A DNA stretch of 64,000 nucleotides, taken from positions 20,321,885 to 20,385,884 of the forward strand of contig NC_083337.1 in assembly GCF_019175385.1 (NCBI RefSeq), written 5' to 3'. Of the stretch, positions 50,168-61,521 are shown piece after piece. This DNA comes from Lycium barbarum (Eukaryota; Streptophyta; Magnoliopsida; Solanales; Solanaceae). The position numbers and the translations under genes were made by a program. The notes under the pieces are model-generated. The model was not told the origin of the DNA. It saw nothing but the letters and a program-made list of their open reading frames with translations, and did not search any database. The first letter of the stretch is position 1. Every line of letters begins with the position of its first letter.

Positions 50168-52740
50168 TGTTACACTTCGGAAAAAAATTTCGTTGATGTA
50201 CAGCAAATAGACTAGAGAAGAGCACGAGTATACGGTATTTCAATAAGTAAGGAATGACATTTGATGCCCCTAATTAAGATTTCAAAGACGTTCGACATAT
50301 GGGAAGAAAGTTTGCCAAGATAAGGCAAGGCATACGATAGATATCGAAAAGGAATTACGAGTAACAAGTTAATGAGGATTTAATAATGCTTTGGAGAAGA
50401 GTTATAACGCCCCTTAGATTGTTAATGAGGTGATAAACAAGTGCTAAGAAGGTTCCATAAGGTTTGGAGATCAAATGAATCGACGAGAACGAACTTCGGA
50501 AAACTGGGCATTATACGGCCAAACATATTGGCCGTATAAAACATACGGACAGTATGTTGGACCGTATAATCAGCCCAGAATAGCACCCTTCTCTGGACCA
50601 AATCTACGGCCAGACATACGGTCAGTATAAATTATACGGACCGTATGTTGGTCCGTAGAAACTGGTCGGGACAGATTTGTATTATTAATAAGGGATCAAG
50701 TTACATTTTATTTCATTTCTCTTTCACACCCCTTCTCTCTAAAACATATCTCTACACTTCTCCTACAAGTATTCAAGAGAAATTAGTGATCAACAACATC
50801 AAACTAAGTGAATCAAGTGTACGAAACCCATTAAAGTTCATCCAAGGCAAGGAATCCAAGTGAAGGTGAAACTAGGATTTTGCTCAAGTGAGGTGTTTTC
50901 ACCCAAGGTTCATCCCTACACCATCTAAGGCAAGATTTATGGTATTTCCATGTTGTTTTAAATATTTTAAAGTTGAAACACTTGGATTGTAGAAGGATAT
51001 AGAAAAATGGGTCATAAATGTTGGAATAGTATCATTGTGAGTAATAGCTTGAATTGAGTAATGATTCTTGATGTGTTGTGATTTGGTTATATTATAAATG
51101 ATGTTAATAACATGGGATAGGCATTGTATATGAATGAACGTAGTCGTGTGTTATAACCATGGATATGGATGATTGGAAGTGAATTGAGAAATATAGATAA
51201 TGTGGATGAATAAAGACTATTGTTATGATATTGTGAATGTATTATTGACGATTGGGAGTAGATTTACGATACGGAGGAATGTCATATAAATAAAGGAGAT
51301 GCTGTCCGATTTTCTCTAGCTTTAGTCATGTATGCTAGCTATCGATTTTCTAATGATAGTATAACTCTAATGAAGGTAGAAACGTGAGCGTTGAAGGAGA
51401 AGGTGCAAGTGATAAAATAGTTAAACGGGAAGGTATGTAAGGATAACCCTTCTTTCATAAGGCATGGTTCTTTGGCCAAATATCTATTCCTCTATGAGCC
51501 TATGAGGCTCTCTAAATGATTCTATCTTCAAAAAAGCTACAAATCTTATAATTCTTGATATGTATTACGATTGTACCAAATTCCCCATATGACGAATAAT
51601 CCTATAAGGATAGATGTAATGAACGACGATAATGATGACGATGATGGTAGTGATAATGCTAAATATGCCTATGAGCTTATATGTATGTGTGCCTATGTAT
51701 TGCTATTATGAAACCCCGGGCTTATATGGTCGGGTAGAATATATAGATGTATATATATATGTGTGACGATGCGTGCGCACCACTGCAGTTGGGTACGGAT
51801 AACACTGAGCCTTGGTAGGGCCAGGTATGTGTAACACTGAGCCTTGGTTGGCCAGGTATGTATGATCACCGAGCCTAACCATGGTCAGGTACGTGAAACA
51901 CCGAACCTTCATGGTCGGGTATGCTATGTAAATGATATGTATATGATATGGATATGTATATGATATAGATATGAGTAAAAATACAGACATGATACAATTA
52001 CGAATAAGAATATGTATATGAATACGAATATGGATACGAATGTAAATGAGTACAGATACGGATATGAATACGGATACGGATATGGATGTATGTACACAAT
52101 CACACACTAGAAATGGAAAGTCCCTATGAAAGGAAAGTAAGTGCTTATGACGATGATACTACTATCTCCCATCTAATGCTATTTCTTATGTTGCTTATTA
52201 GGTTTCTATATTGATATTGATCATGCTTTACATAATCAGTACATTCTTCGTACTGACGTCCTTTTGTTAATGGACGCTGCGTCATGCCCGCAGGTGGCCA
52301 AGGAGACAGGCTTGATCTATAGCTACATTACTCAGGGACTACATAGCGGAGCTCCATTTCTTTCGGAGCTAAAGCTTTTGGTACTTATTATTTTGTGTAT
52401 ATATTTATGGGCATAGCGGGGTCCTATCCCGCCTATATGATATGACATACTCTCCTTAGAGGCTCGTAGACATGTGTATGTAGTTAGATATGTTTGACCT
52501 TGTCGGCCTATCTTTTGGATATCATTTTGTTAGCCTCGTCGGTTTATGTACATTGACATGGGCATAGTTGCAAATGATGATATAAATGTATTGATTGTAC
52601 AACGGGATTAGTACGATTGATGAGTAGAAAGAATGATTTATTATGTGGTTCACCTAGATGTAGATGCAAAGATATGTTAAGAGGCGCCCGGGAGGGCTAG
52701 CACCGGGTGCCCGTCGCGGCCCTCCGGTTGGGTCGTGACA
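50168..52740 (+). repeat. 5' LTR of element C
   Basis: 2573 bp, TGTTACACTT to GTCGTGACA. A cluster of TACGGNCCGTA-type words lies at 50512-50658. Four to five ~37-bp units with ACACTGAGCCTTGG lie at about 51795-51915, followed by GATATGTATATGATATG purine-pyrimidine runs. It keeps about 515 bp (roughly 52159-52673) missing from the 3' LTR. Confidence 0.94.
50512..50658. repeat. Palindromic word cluster of the C LTR
   Basis: Six or more words of the form ATACGGCCNNNNNNGGCCGTAT or TATACGGACCGTATG. The 3' LTR repeats it at 59732-59878. It lies just upstream of the TATTATTAATAAGGG stretch. Confidence 0.88.
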
Positions 52741-52744
52741 AAAG

Positions 52745-52756
52745 TGGTATCAGAGC
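52745..52756 (+). other. Primer-binding site of element C (tRNA-iMet)
   Basis: TGGTATCAGAGC, 4 bp after the LTR. Leader block GTGTCCAGTAGAGTC follows at 52786-52800. Confidence 0.94.
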
Positions 52757-52949
52757 AGTTCTATCCTAGGGTGTGTCTACGAGCCGTGTCCAGTAGAGTC
52801 TTGGTTATGGGTGTGTTGCGCGCCACACTTATAAACAAGAGGCTGCGGGCATTTTAGGAATGATTGACCTTCTTTCTTCATAACATCGTGCGATAGAGCT
52901 ATGATATAAGAACTTCTTTCTCCTTAACCGTGTATTGTGTATTTCAGAT

Positions 52950-54305
52950 ATGCCTGTAAAGAGAAAGGCTACAGCAGCCCAAAAGGGCAAGACAGTGGCA
53001 GAAAAGCAGGCTGAAAAAGGACCGCCAACAGTTGTAGAGGAAAGTGAGTCCCAAAATACGGCTCAATCTCAGTCCTCCCAGTCAGTGCCTATTTCTGAGG
53101 AGCGTGAGGGAGCCTCAGCCCCAGCTCCAGCACCTCCAGCTCCTCCACCGGATGCTTCAGGCCAAGATGTAGAAGAGGTCATTCTTTTTCTTACTCGATT
53201 GGTTGCTGCCCAGACTCAACGGCAAAGTACGGGGCAGGGTGATAGAGCTGTTAGTGCAAGGGCCCGTGACTTCATTAGCTTGAACCCTCCGAAATTCTTT
53301 GGATCAAAGCCGGATGAGGACCCTCAAAATTTTATTGATGGAATGTTGAGGACGCTTCGCTTGATACATGCTTCGGATACCGAATCGGTGGAGTTAGCGT
53401 CCTATAGATTGAGGGATGTTACGGTTCATTGGTAAACGGTTTGGATGGCTTTACGGGGAGCCAATGTGCCTCCCCCGGTATGGCAAGAGTTTGTTGATGT
53501 TTTCCTCCGACATTATTTGCCTCCAGAAGTTCGGCGAGCTAGAGCCGATAAATTCTTCAATTTGAGGCAAGGTAGCATGAGCGCTTTAGAGTATAGTCTC
53601 CGCTTCAATTCTTTGGCCAGGTATGCTTCGGCCATGGTAGCGGATATGGGTGACCGAGTGCACCGATTTGTGAAAGGCCTAGGGCCACATTTGATGGATA
53701 GGTGCTTGACCGTGTCCCTTCAGGACAACATGGATATTTCACACATTCAGGCCCATGCTCAAAATTTAGAAGAAAGCCTACAACAGCAAAGAAGTGAGCG
53801 TGAGCATGATAGGGGACATAGCAAGAGGGCTAGATCTTCGGGTCCGATGAGTGAGTATAGAGGCGGGCACAGACAACAGTTTTCTAGGCATTCAGGCCAT
53901 TCTTTGACTAGTGCGCCTCCACGGTTTTCAGGCCAGAGATTCGATAGATCTACTCATTCCGGGCTGAGTCAGAGTTTTTTGGGATCTCAGTTCAGAGGTG
54001 ATTCGGGTCAGGCGAGGCCACCCATACCACGATGTTCCCTGTGTGGGAAGTTACATTCGGGTTAGTGCCGATCGGGTTCAGAGGTTTGCTATTCATGTGG
54101 TCGTCCCGGCCATATTATGCGTGATTGCCCCTCAGTTAGTGGTAGAGGTAGGACCCAGCCTTCAGGGTCGGTAGACGGATCTTCATCGTCTGTACGCCCT
54201 ATGGGGCCAGGTTCACATGCGCCAGTCGGCCATGGTAGAGGCAGAGGGAGAGTACCCAGTGCTAGCGGTCCTCAGCACCATATTTATGCTTTGGCTGGAT
54301 GCTAA
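52950..54305 (+). pseudogene. gag of element C (broken by three stops)
   Basis: It would encode the structural capsid/nucleocapsid protein. The ATG at 52950 (Met-Pro-Val-Lys-Arg-Lys) follows a TTTCAG run that resembles a splice acceptor. The order is: a basic, Pro/Ala-rich N-terminus; a retrotransposon gag core from about 53280 to 53790 (LNPPKFFG, FVDVFLRHYLPP, FVKGLGPHL); an Arg/Ser-rich linker; and an intact CCHC knuckle at 54087-54128 (CYSCGRPGHIMRDC). Stops at 53433, 54063 and 54303 lie in an otherwise unbroken frame shared with pol. The first two fit C-to-T changes of Gln codons. Confidence 0.93.
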
Positions 54306-57300
54306 GATCCTGAGTCTTCTCCTGATGTGGTCACAGATATATTATCGGTATTTTCTCATGATGTATATGCTTTAATAGATCTGGGCTCCACGTTGTCCTA
54401 TGTTACTCCGTATATTGCGGGTCGATTTATAGTCAAATCGGAGTCAATCAAACTTTTTAAGGTGTCTACACTTGTTGGTGAATCGGTAATAGCTAGCTGA
54501 GTATATAGAAACTGCATAGTTGTGATTTGTGACCGTCGTACTATGATTGACTTGCATGAGTTAAAAATGGTAGACTTTGATGTTATTATGGGCATGGATT
54601 GGTTGGCTTCTAGCTATGCCAATGTCGATTATAGAATGAAAATGGTTTGTTTCCAATTTCCGGGAGAACCAATTTTAGAATGGAAAGGGAATACCGCGTC
54701 ACCAAAAGGTAGGTTTATTTCCTATCTAAAGACAAGGAAAATGATCACAAAAGGTTGCATTTATCATCTAGTTCGGGTTCAAGATGTAGTAGCTGAACCG
54801 CCAACTCTTCAGTCAGTTCCCGTAATGAATGAGTTTCCCGATGTATTCCCGGAAGAGCTTCCAGGCCTCCCTCCCGAGCAGGAGATTGATTTTGCTATTG
54901 ATGTGTTGCCAGACACCAAGCCTATATCTATTCCTCCTTATAGAATGGCTCCCGCAAAATTGAAAGAGTTGAAGGAGAAATTGAAAGACTTGCTTGAGAA
55001 AGGCTTTATTAGGCCTAGTTCATCCCCGTGGGGAGCACCCATATTGTTTGTCCGAAAGAAAGATGGCTCCTTGAGAATGTGCATTGACTATCGGCAATTG
55101 AATAAGGTGACGATTAAGAACAAGTATCCTCTTCCAAGGATTGATGACTTATTTGATCAATTACAAGGTGTCAAATGGTTTTCAAAGATAGATTTGAGGT
55201 CCGGGTATAATCAAGTGAGAGTTAGGGAGAAAGATATCCCTAAGACAGCCTTCAGAACAAGATATGGTCATTTTGAGTTCCGGGTAATGTCATTTGGGCT
55301 AACTAATGCACCGGCGGTATTTATGGATTTGATGAACAATGTGTTCAGGCCCTTCCTAGATCTATTTGTGATTGTATTCCTCGACGATATCTTGGTGTAT
55401 TCTAGATCCGAGGCAGAACATGCGGATCATTTGTGTACTATCCTTAGAGTTCTTCAAACTCGAGAGTTGTATGCAAAATTTTCTAAGTGTGAGTTTTGGT
55501 TGAACTCAGTGACATTTCTGGGGCACATTGTGGCAGCCGATGGCATTCGGGTAAATAGCCAAAAGATTGAGGCCGTGAAGACTTGGCCAAGGCCCACAAC
55601 TCCTACGGAGGTTCATAGCTTTCTGGGCTTAGCAGGTTATTACAGGAGATTTGTTGAAGGTTTTTCTTCTACTTCTGCACCACTCACAAAGCTGACCCAG
55701 AAATCAGCAAAGTTTCAATGGACAGATGCTTGTGAACGTAGTTTTCAAGAGTTAAAAGATAGATTGAGTTCTGCCCCAGTACTGACACTCCCAGAGGGAT
55801 TGGAAGGATATGTTGTTTATTGTGATGCTTCAGGCATTGGGCTAGGCTGTGTGCTGATGCAACATGGTAAGGTGATTGTGTATGCTTCAAGGCAATTACG
55901 GAAACATGAGAAAAATTACCCAACCCATGATCTAGAATTGGCTGCAGTGATTCATGCATTAAAGATGTGGAGACATTATTTATATAGTGTCCATGTGGAT
56001 ATTTATACAGGTCATAAGAGCCTTCAGTATATCTTCAAGCAGAAAGAGTTGAATTTGCGGCAACGACGATGGTTGGAATTGCTAAAAGATTATGATGTTG
56101 ATATCCTATATCACCCTGGAAAGGCAAATGTTGTGGCTGATGCTCTTAGCCGTAGATCTATGGGAAGTTTGTATGATGTACGACCAGAGAAGAGAGAAAT
56201 CGCTCGTGAGCTCCAGCAGTTAGCTAGCCTAGGAGTTTGAGTAGTGGACTCAGGTAGCAAGGGAACTATCATTCAGAATTTAGCAGTCTCGTCGCTAGTA
56301 GCGGAAGTGAAAGAGCGACAATACGAAGATTCCATGCTAATGCATTGAAGAGATACACTCCCTCAGAAGGAGGAGTCATCATTTGAGATTGTAGGAGACG
56401 GAGTTCTCCGATGCCGAGGCAGATTATGTGTTCCTAATGTGGCAGGTTTACGCCACCAAATATTAAGAGAAGCCCATTGCTCCCGTTATTCTGTCCACCC
56501 TGGAGCAACGAAAATGTACCATGATCTTAAATCTATATATTGGTGGAATGGGATGAAGAAAGATATAGCGGAATTCGTAGCTTAATGTCCTAACTGTCAA
56601 CAAGTGAAAATTGAGCACCAAAAGCCGGGCGGATTGCTACAAGCTGTAGAAATCCCAACTTGGAAGTGGGAAGTGATTAACATGGATTTCATTACAGGCC
56701 TACCCCGTTCCCGACGTAGATATGATTCTATATGGGTGATAGTGGATAGACTCACAAAGTCAGCTCATTTCTTACCAGTCAGAACAACATATGTGGTGGA
56801 AGATTATGGAAAGCTTTATGTTAAAGAGATAGTGCGACTCCATGGTGTCCCAGCATCTATTATCTCTGATAGAGGGACCCAGTTTACAGCTAATTTTTGG
56901 AAGTCTTTCCAAGAGGGTTTAGGGACTTAAGTGAGCCTTAGCATGGCATTTCACCCGCAGACTGATGGACAAGCTGAGTGTACCATTCAGACTCTTGAGG
57001 ATATGTTGCGGGCATGTATGATAGATTTTGGAGGTAATTGGGATAATCACTTACCCTTCATTGAATTTGCTTATAATAATAGTTATCATTCTAGCATTTA
57101 AATGGCACTATATGAGGCTTTATATGGGCGAAAGTGTAGATCCCCAATTGGGTGGTTCGAGGTAGGAGAGACTAAATTGATAGGGCCAAACCTGGTCCAC
57201 CAAGCCATAGAAAAATTCAAGCTCATACAAGATCGGTTATTAGATGCTCAAAGTCGTCAAAAGTCCTATGCAGATAATCGTCGAAGAGACTTAGAGTTCC

Positions 57301-57333
57301 AAGTGAAAGATTAGGTATTCTTAAAAGTGTCAT
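54306..57333 (+). pseudogene. pol of element C, part 1 (PR-RT-RH-IN)
   Basis: Same frame as gag. Protease DLGS is at 54378-54389 (usual DPGS, Pro to Leu). RT spans about 54900-55520 with YRQLNK and FLDD at 55377-55388. RNase H has its Asp at 55824 (YCDAS). The integrase His/Cys region is at about 56478-56600, and the catalytic residues Asp 56685, Asp 56868 and Glu 56976 give the classic D,D(35)E spacing. The longest open piece, 54522-56240, covers RT and RNase H. Stops start at 54498, 56238, 56346, 56583, 56928, 57099 and 57312, without frameshift. The frame is cut by the D insertion. Confidence 0.96.
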
Positions 57334-57496
57334 TGATGTGGCGTGATTTTACGCCACAATCGATGCTTTTTGGCTATAAGTTTTACTTGTTTTTAAGCAA
57401 GCCTATGTGATTTTACGTGGTTTTTTAGTGTTTTTCAGGTAAAGGAACAGATTCGGCATAATAACAGTTGAAGTGCAGAACCAGGTCGTAAATGCA

Positions 57497-57827
57497 GTTT
57501 ACGGTCCGTATTCTACAATACGGGCCGTATTCCATGGTCGTATTAAAGGATCCCAAAAACAGAAAGTCAAGCTGAGAAGATGGTGATTTACGAGCTAAGT
57601 TTACGGACCGTATTTCAGTTTACGGTCCGTATTCCATCACGTATTTAATCATTCAAGCTTGTGGCAGAAAGTCTGAGTTTGGAAAAGTGAAAGACGATCA
57701 TGCAGTTTACGGACCGTAAACCACTTTACGGTCCGTATTTCAAAAGAAGGAAATAGTTCACAACTGAAGGACGACTGGGTCGTAAATTAACTTTACGGTC
57801 CGTAAATCAGTTTACGGACCGTGTTTC
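57497..57827. repeat. Palindromic word cluster of D copy 2
   Basis: About ten words of the form TTTACGGTCCGTA or TTACGGACCGTA, spaced irregularly over 330 bp. The word differs from that of D copy 1 (GACGGTCCGTC) and resembles that of host element C (ATACGGACCGTAT). Confidence 0.88.
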
Positions 57828-57877
57828 GTGATGACGGGACCAAAGTGCAAATCTGTAACTTTTGTTTTTCCAAAACT

Positions 57878-57885
57878 TATAAATA
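57878..57885 (+). promoter_or_regulatory. TATA box of D copy 2
   Basis: TATAAATA about 50 bp after the palindrome cluster and within the first half of the LTR, a plausible core promoter. Confidence 0.6.
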
Positions 57886-58756
57886 GTCATTGTAGGGTTT
57901 TAATAGTGAGAAATCATTCAGTATATTTTTGTCTCTTGACTTAGAATATTAATTCTCTCTAGTTTTTGAAGATTCAAACATCAATTCAAGTATTACGAAT
58001 TCCTTTTTCATTCCAAAGTAAGCAATTATGAATTCTTCAATTTCTTATTTCTTGTTCTTTGTCATGAGTAACTAAATTCCCTTACTAGGGTCGTGAACCC
58101 AATGATGGGTGTTTTGTGATTGAGTTTGTGATTGATATACAAATAATGGATTATTAGGGTTTAGTTATTCTTCATTCTTCATTCATAATTAATGGTTGCA
58201 AACATTGATTAAAGCCATAAACCCTAAATTTATTTGGAAAAATAATTAGGGTTGGTAAGAATAATTAACAAGAACTCAAAGCTTTAAACTTTGTTTAATA
58301 AATTCACTTAGGAATAAGAGGAATTTACTTAGCATGATTAATCGTTCTTCATAATCACTTTCTTATATTTGGGAAAGTCATAGAAAGATATAATCTTTAT
58401 TTATTGGGAAATAGTAGAGATTCACATAGAGATTAAGTGCATTTATATAATGATCCATTACAAGTATATCAAGATCAATACCCATGATCATACACTCTAT
58501 CTAACGGGGACACAACCTTAGTTTCTTTTACCATAAATAGTCACCAAAGCAATAATTTAGCAACTAGTCATAGAAAACCCAACTTTTACACAAATTATCG
58601 GATTAAGACATTAGACCTAGAACTTAGCACCTACGACTTTAGTAACCTTTTCACACCATAGTCCCTGTGGGATTCGACCCCAACCTCGTTGGGTTACTAT
58701 ATTTGACAACGTCCGCGTTATACAATTAATAGGTGTAATTTGAGCGTATCAGTTAT

Positions 58757-59180
58757 CAATGAAGGGTGTAATGAGATTTGGAAAAAAGGGGAAGCTAGTC
58801 CCCGGTACATTGGGCCTTATGAGATTGTGCGCAAAGTAGGCAAAGTGGCCTATGAGTTAGATCTACCTCCTGATTTAGAGTCAGTTCACCCAGTTTTCCA
58901 TGTCTTGATACTTCGAAAATATGTTGGAGATCCTACTAGGATCGTGCCAGTAAATGATGTTCAAGTGACAGAAAAGTTGACTTATGAAGAGGTACCCATT
59001 GACATACTAGATAGACATGTACGGAGACTTAGGAACAAAGAGGTGGTCTCACTTAAGGTTTTATGGAGAAAAAATAAACGAGAAGAAATGACATGGGAAG
59101 TGGAAGAAATTATGAGATCCAAGTACCCGCATTTATTTCAGCCCCTAGAAGAAATCCAAGACGAGACATCAAGATCATAA
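58757..59180 (+). pseudogene. pol of element C, part 2 (integrase C-terminus and chromodomain)
   Basis: Continues the integrase after the D insertion. A one-base loss near 58796 (CTAGTCCCC) shifts the frame. Then PRYIGPYEI and VHPVFHV motifs of the gypsy integrase tail lead into a chromodomain at about 58990-59150 (ILDRHVRRLRNK, VSLKVLW, TWEVEEIM). In chromoviruses this domain directs integration toward particular chromatin marks. It ends in a stop at 59178. Confidence 0.93.
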
Positions 59181-59350
59181 GGTGTGTATGTTTTCTTTCT
59201 TCTTATGCATTTGGGTCGTGTGTGGCCAAATTCTATTGCTATTATGTTATGGCCCTGTGAGGCATTGTTATTATGGGTTGTTGTGATAGGATGGTATTGC
59301 CATATTACAGGGAAAACTCTGGCGAAATTTTATAGAATCCTTGAGAATTT

Positions 59351-59370
59351 AACATTCGAAGATGAATGTT
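59351..59370 (+). other. Pre-polypurine-tract hairpin, element C copy
   Basis: AACATTC-GAAGAT-GAATGTT: a 7-bp stem. Outer pairs differ from family E on both strands, so pairing is kept. Confidence 0.75.
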
Positions 59371-59386
59371 CTTAAGGGGGGAGAAA
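59371..59386 (+). other. Polypurine tract of element C
   Basis: CTTAAGGGGGGAGAAA directly abuts the 3' LTR, the expected primer for plus-strand DNA synthesis. Confidence 0.88.
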
Positions 59387-60965
59387 TGTTACACCTCGGA
59401 TAATTTTTTACGTTGATGTACAGCAAATAGACTAGAGAAAAGCACTAGTATACGGTATTTCAATAAGTAAGGAATGAAATTTTATGCCCCTAATTAATAT
59501 TTCAAAGACATTCGAGATAGGGGAAGAAAGTTTGCCAAGAGAAGGTAAGGCATACGATAGATATCGAAAAGGAATTACGAGTAACAAGTTAACGAGGATT
59601 TAATAATGCTTTGGAGAAGAGTTATAACTCCCCTTAGATTTTTAATAAGGTGATAAACAATTTCTAAGAAGGTTCCATAAGGATTGGAGATCAAACAAGT
59701 CGACGAGAACGAACTTCGGAAAACTGGGCATTATACGGCCAAACATACTGGCCGTATAAAACATACGGACCGTATGTTGGACCGTATAATCAGCCCAAAA
59801 TAGCACCCTTCTCTGGACCAAATCTACGGCCAGACATACGGTCAGTATAAATTATACGGACCGTATGTTGGTCCGTAGAAACTGGTCGGGACAGATTTCT
59901 ATTATTAATAAGGGATCAAGTTTCATTTTATTTCATTTCTCTTTCACACCCCTTCTCTCTAAAACATCTCTCTACATTTCTCCTACAAGAATTCAAGAGA
60001 TATTAGTGATCAACAACATCAAACTAAGTGAATCAAGTGTAAGAAACCCATTAAAGTTCATCCAAGGCAAGGAATCCAAGTGAAGGTGAAACTAGGGTTT
60101 TGCTCAAGTGAGGTGCTTTCACCCAAGGTTCATCCATACACCATCTAAGGCAAGATTTATGGTATTTCCATGTTGTTTCAGGTATTTGAAAGTTGAAACA
60201 CTTGGATTCTAGAAGGATATAGAAAAATGGGTCATGAATGTGGGAATAGTATCATTGTGAGTAATAGCTTGAATTGAGTCATGATTCTTGATGTGTTGTG
60301 ATACGGTTATGTTATAAATTATGTTAAGAACATGGGATAGGCATTGTATATGAATGAACGTAGTCGTGTGTTATAACCATGGATATGGATGATTGGAAGT
60401 GAATTAAGAAATATAGATAATGTGGATGAATGAAGACTATTGTTATGATATTGTGAATGTATTATTGACGTTTGGGAGTTGATTGACGATATGGAGGAAT
60501 GTCGTATAAATAAAGGAGATGCTGTCTGATTTTTTCTAGCTTTAGTCATGTATGCTAGCTATCGATTTTCTAATGATAGTATAACTCTAATAAAGGTAGA
60601 AACGTGAGCGTTGAAGGAGAACGTGCAAGTGATAAAATAGTTGAACGGGAAGGTATATAAGGCTAACCCTTCTTTCATAAGGCATGGTTCTTTGGCCAAA
60701 TATCTATTCGTCTATGAGCCTATGAGGCTCTCCAAATGATTCTATGTTCAAAAAAGCTACAAAGCTTATAATTCTTGATATGTATTACGATTGTACCAAA
60801 TTCCCCATATGACGAATAATCCTATAAGGATAGATGTAATGAACGACGATAATGATGACAATGATGGTAGTGATAATGCTAAAGATGCCTATGAGCTTAT
60901 ATGTATGTGTGCATATGTATGACTATTATGAAACCCCGAGCTTATATGGCCAGGTAGAATATATA

Positions 60966-61063
<98 letters not shown>

Positions 61064-61516
61064 ACGATGTGTGTGCACCACTGCAGTTGGGTACGGATAA
61101 CACTGAGCCTTGGTAGGGTCAGGTATGTGTAACACTGAGCCTTTGTTGGCCAGGTATGTATGAACACCGAGCTTAACCATGGTCGGGTACGTGAAACACC
61201 GAACCTTTGTAGTCGAGTATGCTATGTAAATGATATGTATATGATATTGATATGTATATGATATAGATATGAGTATGAATACAGACATGATACAATTATG
61301 AATAAGAATATGTATATGAATCCGAATATGGAGACGAATGTAAAAGAGTACGGATATTAATACGGATACGGATACGGATGTATGTACACAATCACGCACT
61401 AGAAATGGAAAGTCCCTATGAAACGCAAGTAAGTGCTTATGGCGATGATATGTAAAGAGGCGCCCGGGAGGGCTAGCACCGGGTGCTCGTCGCGGCCCTC
61501 CGGGTCGGTCGTGACA
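59387..61516 (+). repeat. 3' LTR of element C (internally deleted)
   Basis: 2130 bp. It matches the 5' LTR with scattered differences. About 515 bp are missing at about 61449, between short GATA direct repeats. A TA tract has grown to about 90 bp (60970-61060), against about 12-14 bp in the 5' LTR (near 51748-51762). Its palindrome cluster is at 59732-59878. Confidence 0.94.
60970..61060. repeat. (TA)n microsatellite, about 90 bp
   Basis: An uninterrupted AT dinucleotide run in the C 3' LTR. It produces artificial Ile-Tyr frames on both strands. Confidence 0.95.
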
Positions 61517-61521
61517 TTTAC

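Larger units (their letters stand above)
57334..58751 (+). mobile_element. Solo LTR of family D inserted in C pol
   Basis: 1418 bp, TGATGTGG to GCGTATCA, flanked by GTCAT (57329-57333) and GTTAT (58752-58756). Removing it with one duplication rejoins the integrase C-terminal reading frame. The first ~20 bases form a hairpin (GTGGCGT...ACGCCAC). It has a palindrome cluster at 57497-57827, TATAAATA at 57878-57885, and the same TCCCTGTGGGATTCGACCCC end as the copy at 45654. No internal domain or primer site is present. Confidence 0.9.
50168..61516 (+). mobile_element. Element C: near-complete Tekay/Del chromovirus
   Basis: LTRs at 50168-52740 and 59387-61516, a primer site, a complete gag-pol in one frame, the pre-tract hairpin and a polypurine tract, flanked by TTTAC at 50163-50167 and 61517-61521. 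A family-D solo LTR of 1418 bp interrupts pol at 57334. Ten in-frame stops and one frameshift disable it, yet nearly all catalytic residues remain. It sits inside the LTR of element F. Order of events: F, then C, then D. Confidence 0.96.

Noticed and set aside
57497..57827. CRISPR-like array
   Set aside because: Repeats are short palindromes with irregular spacing in a plant LTR. There are no cas genes and no uniform repeat-spacer pattern.
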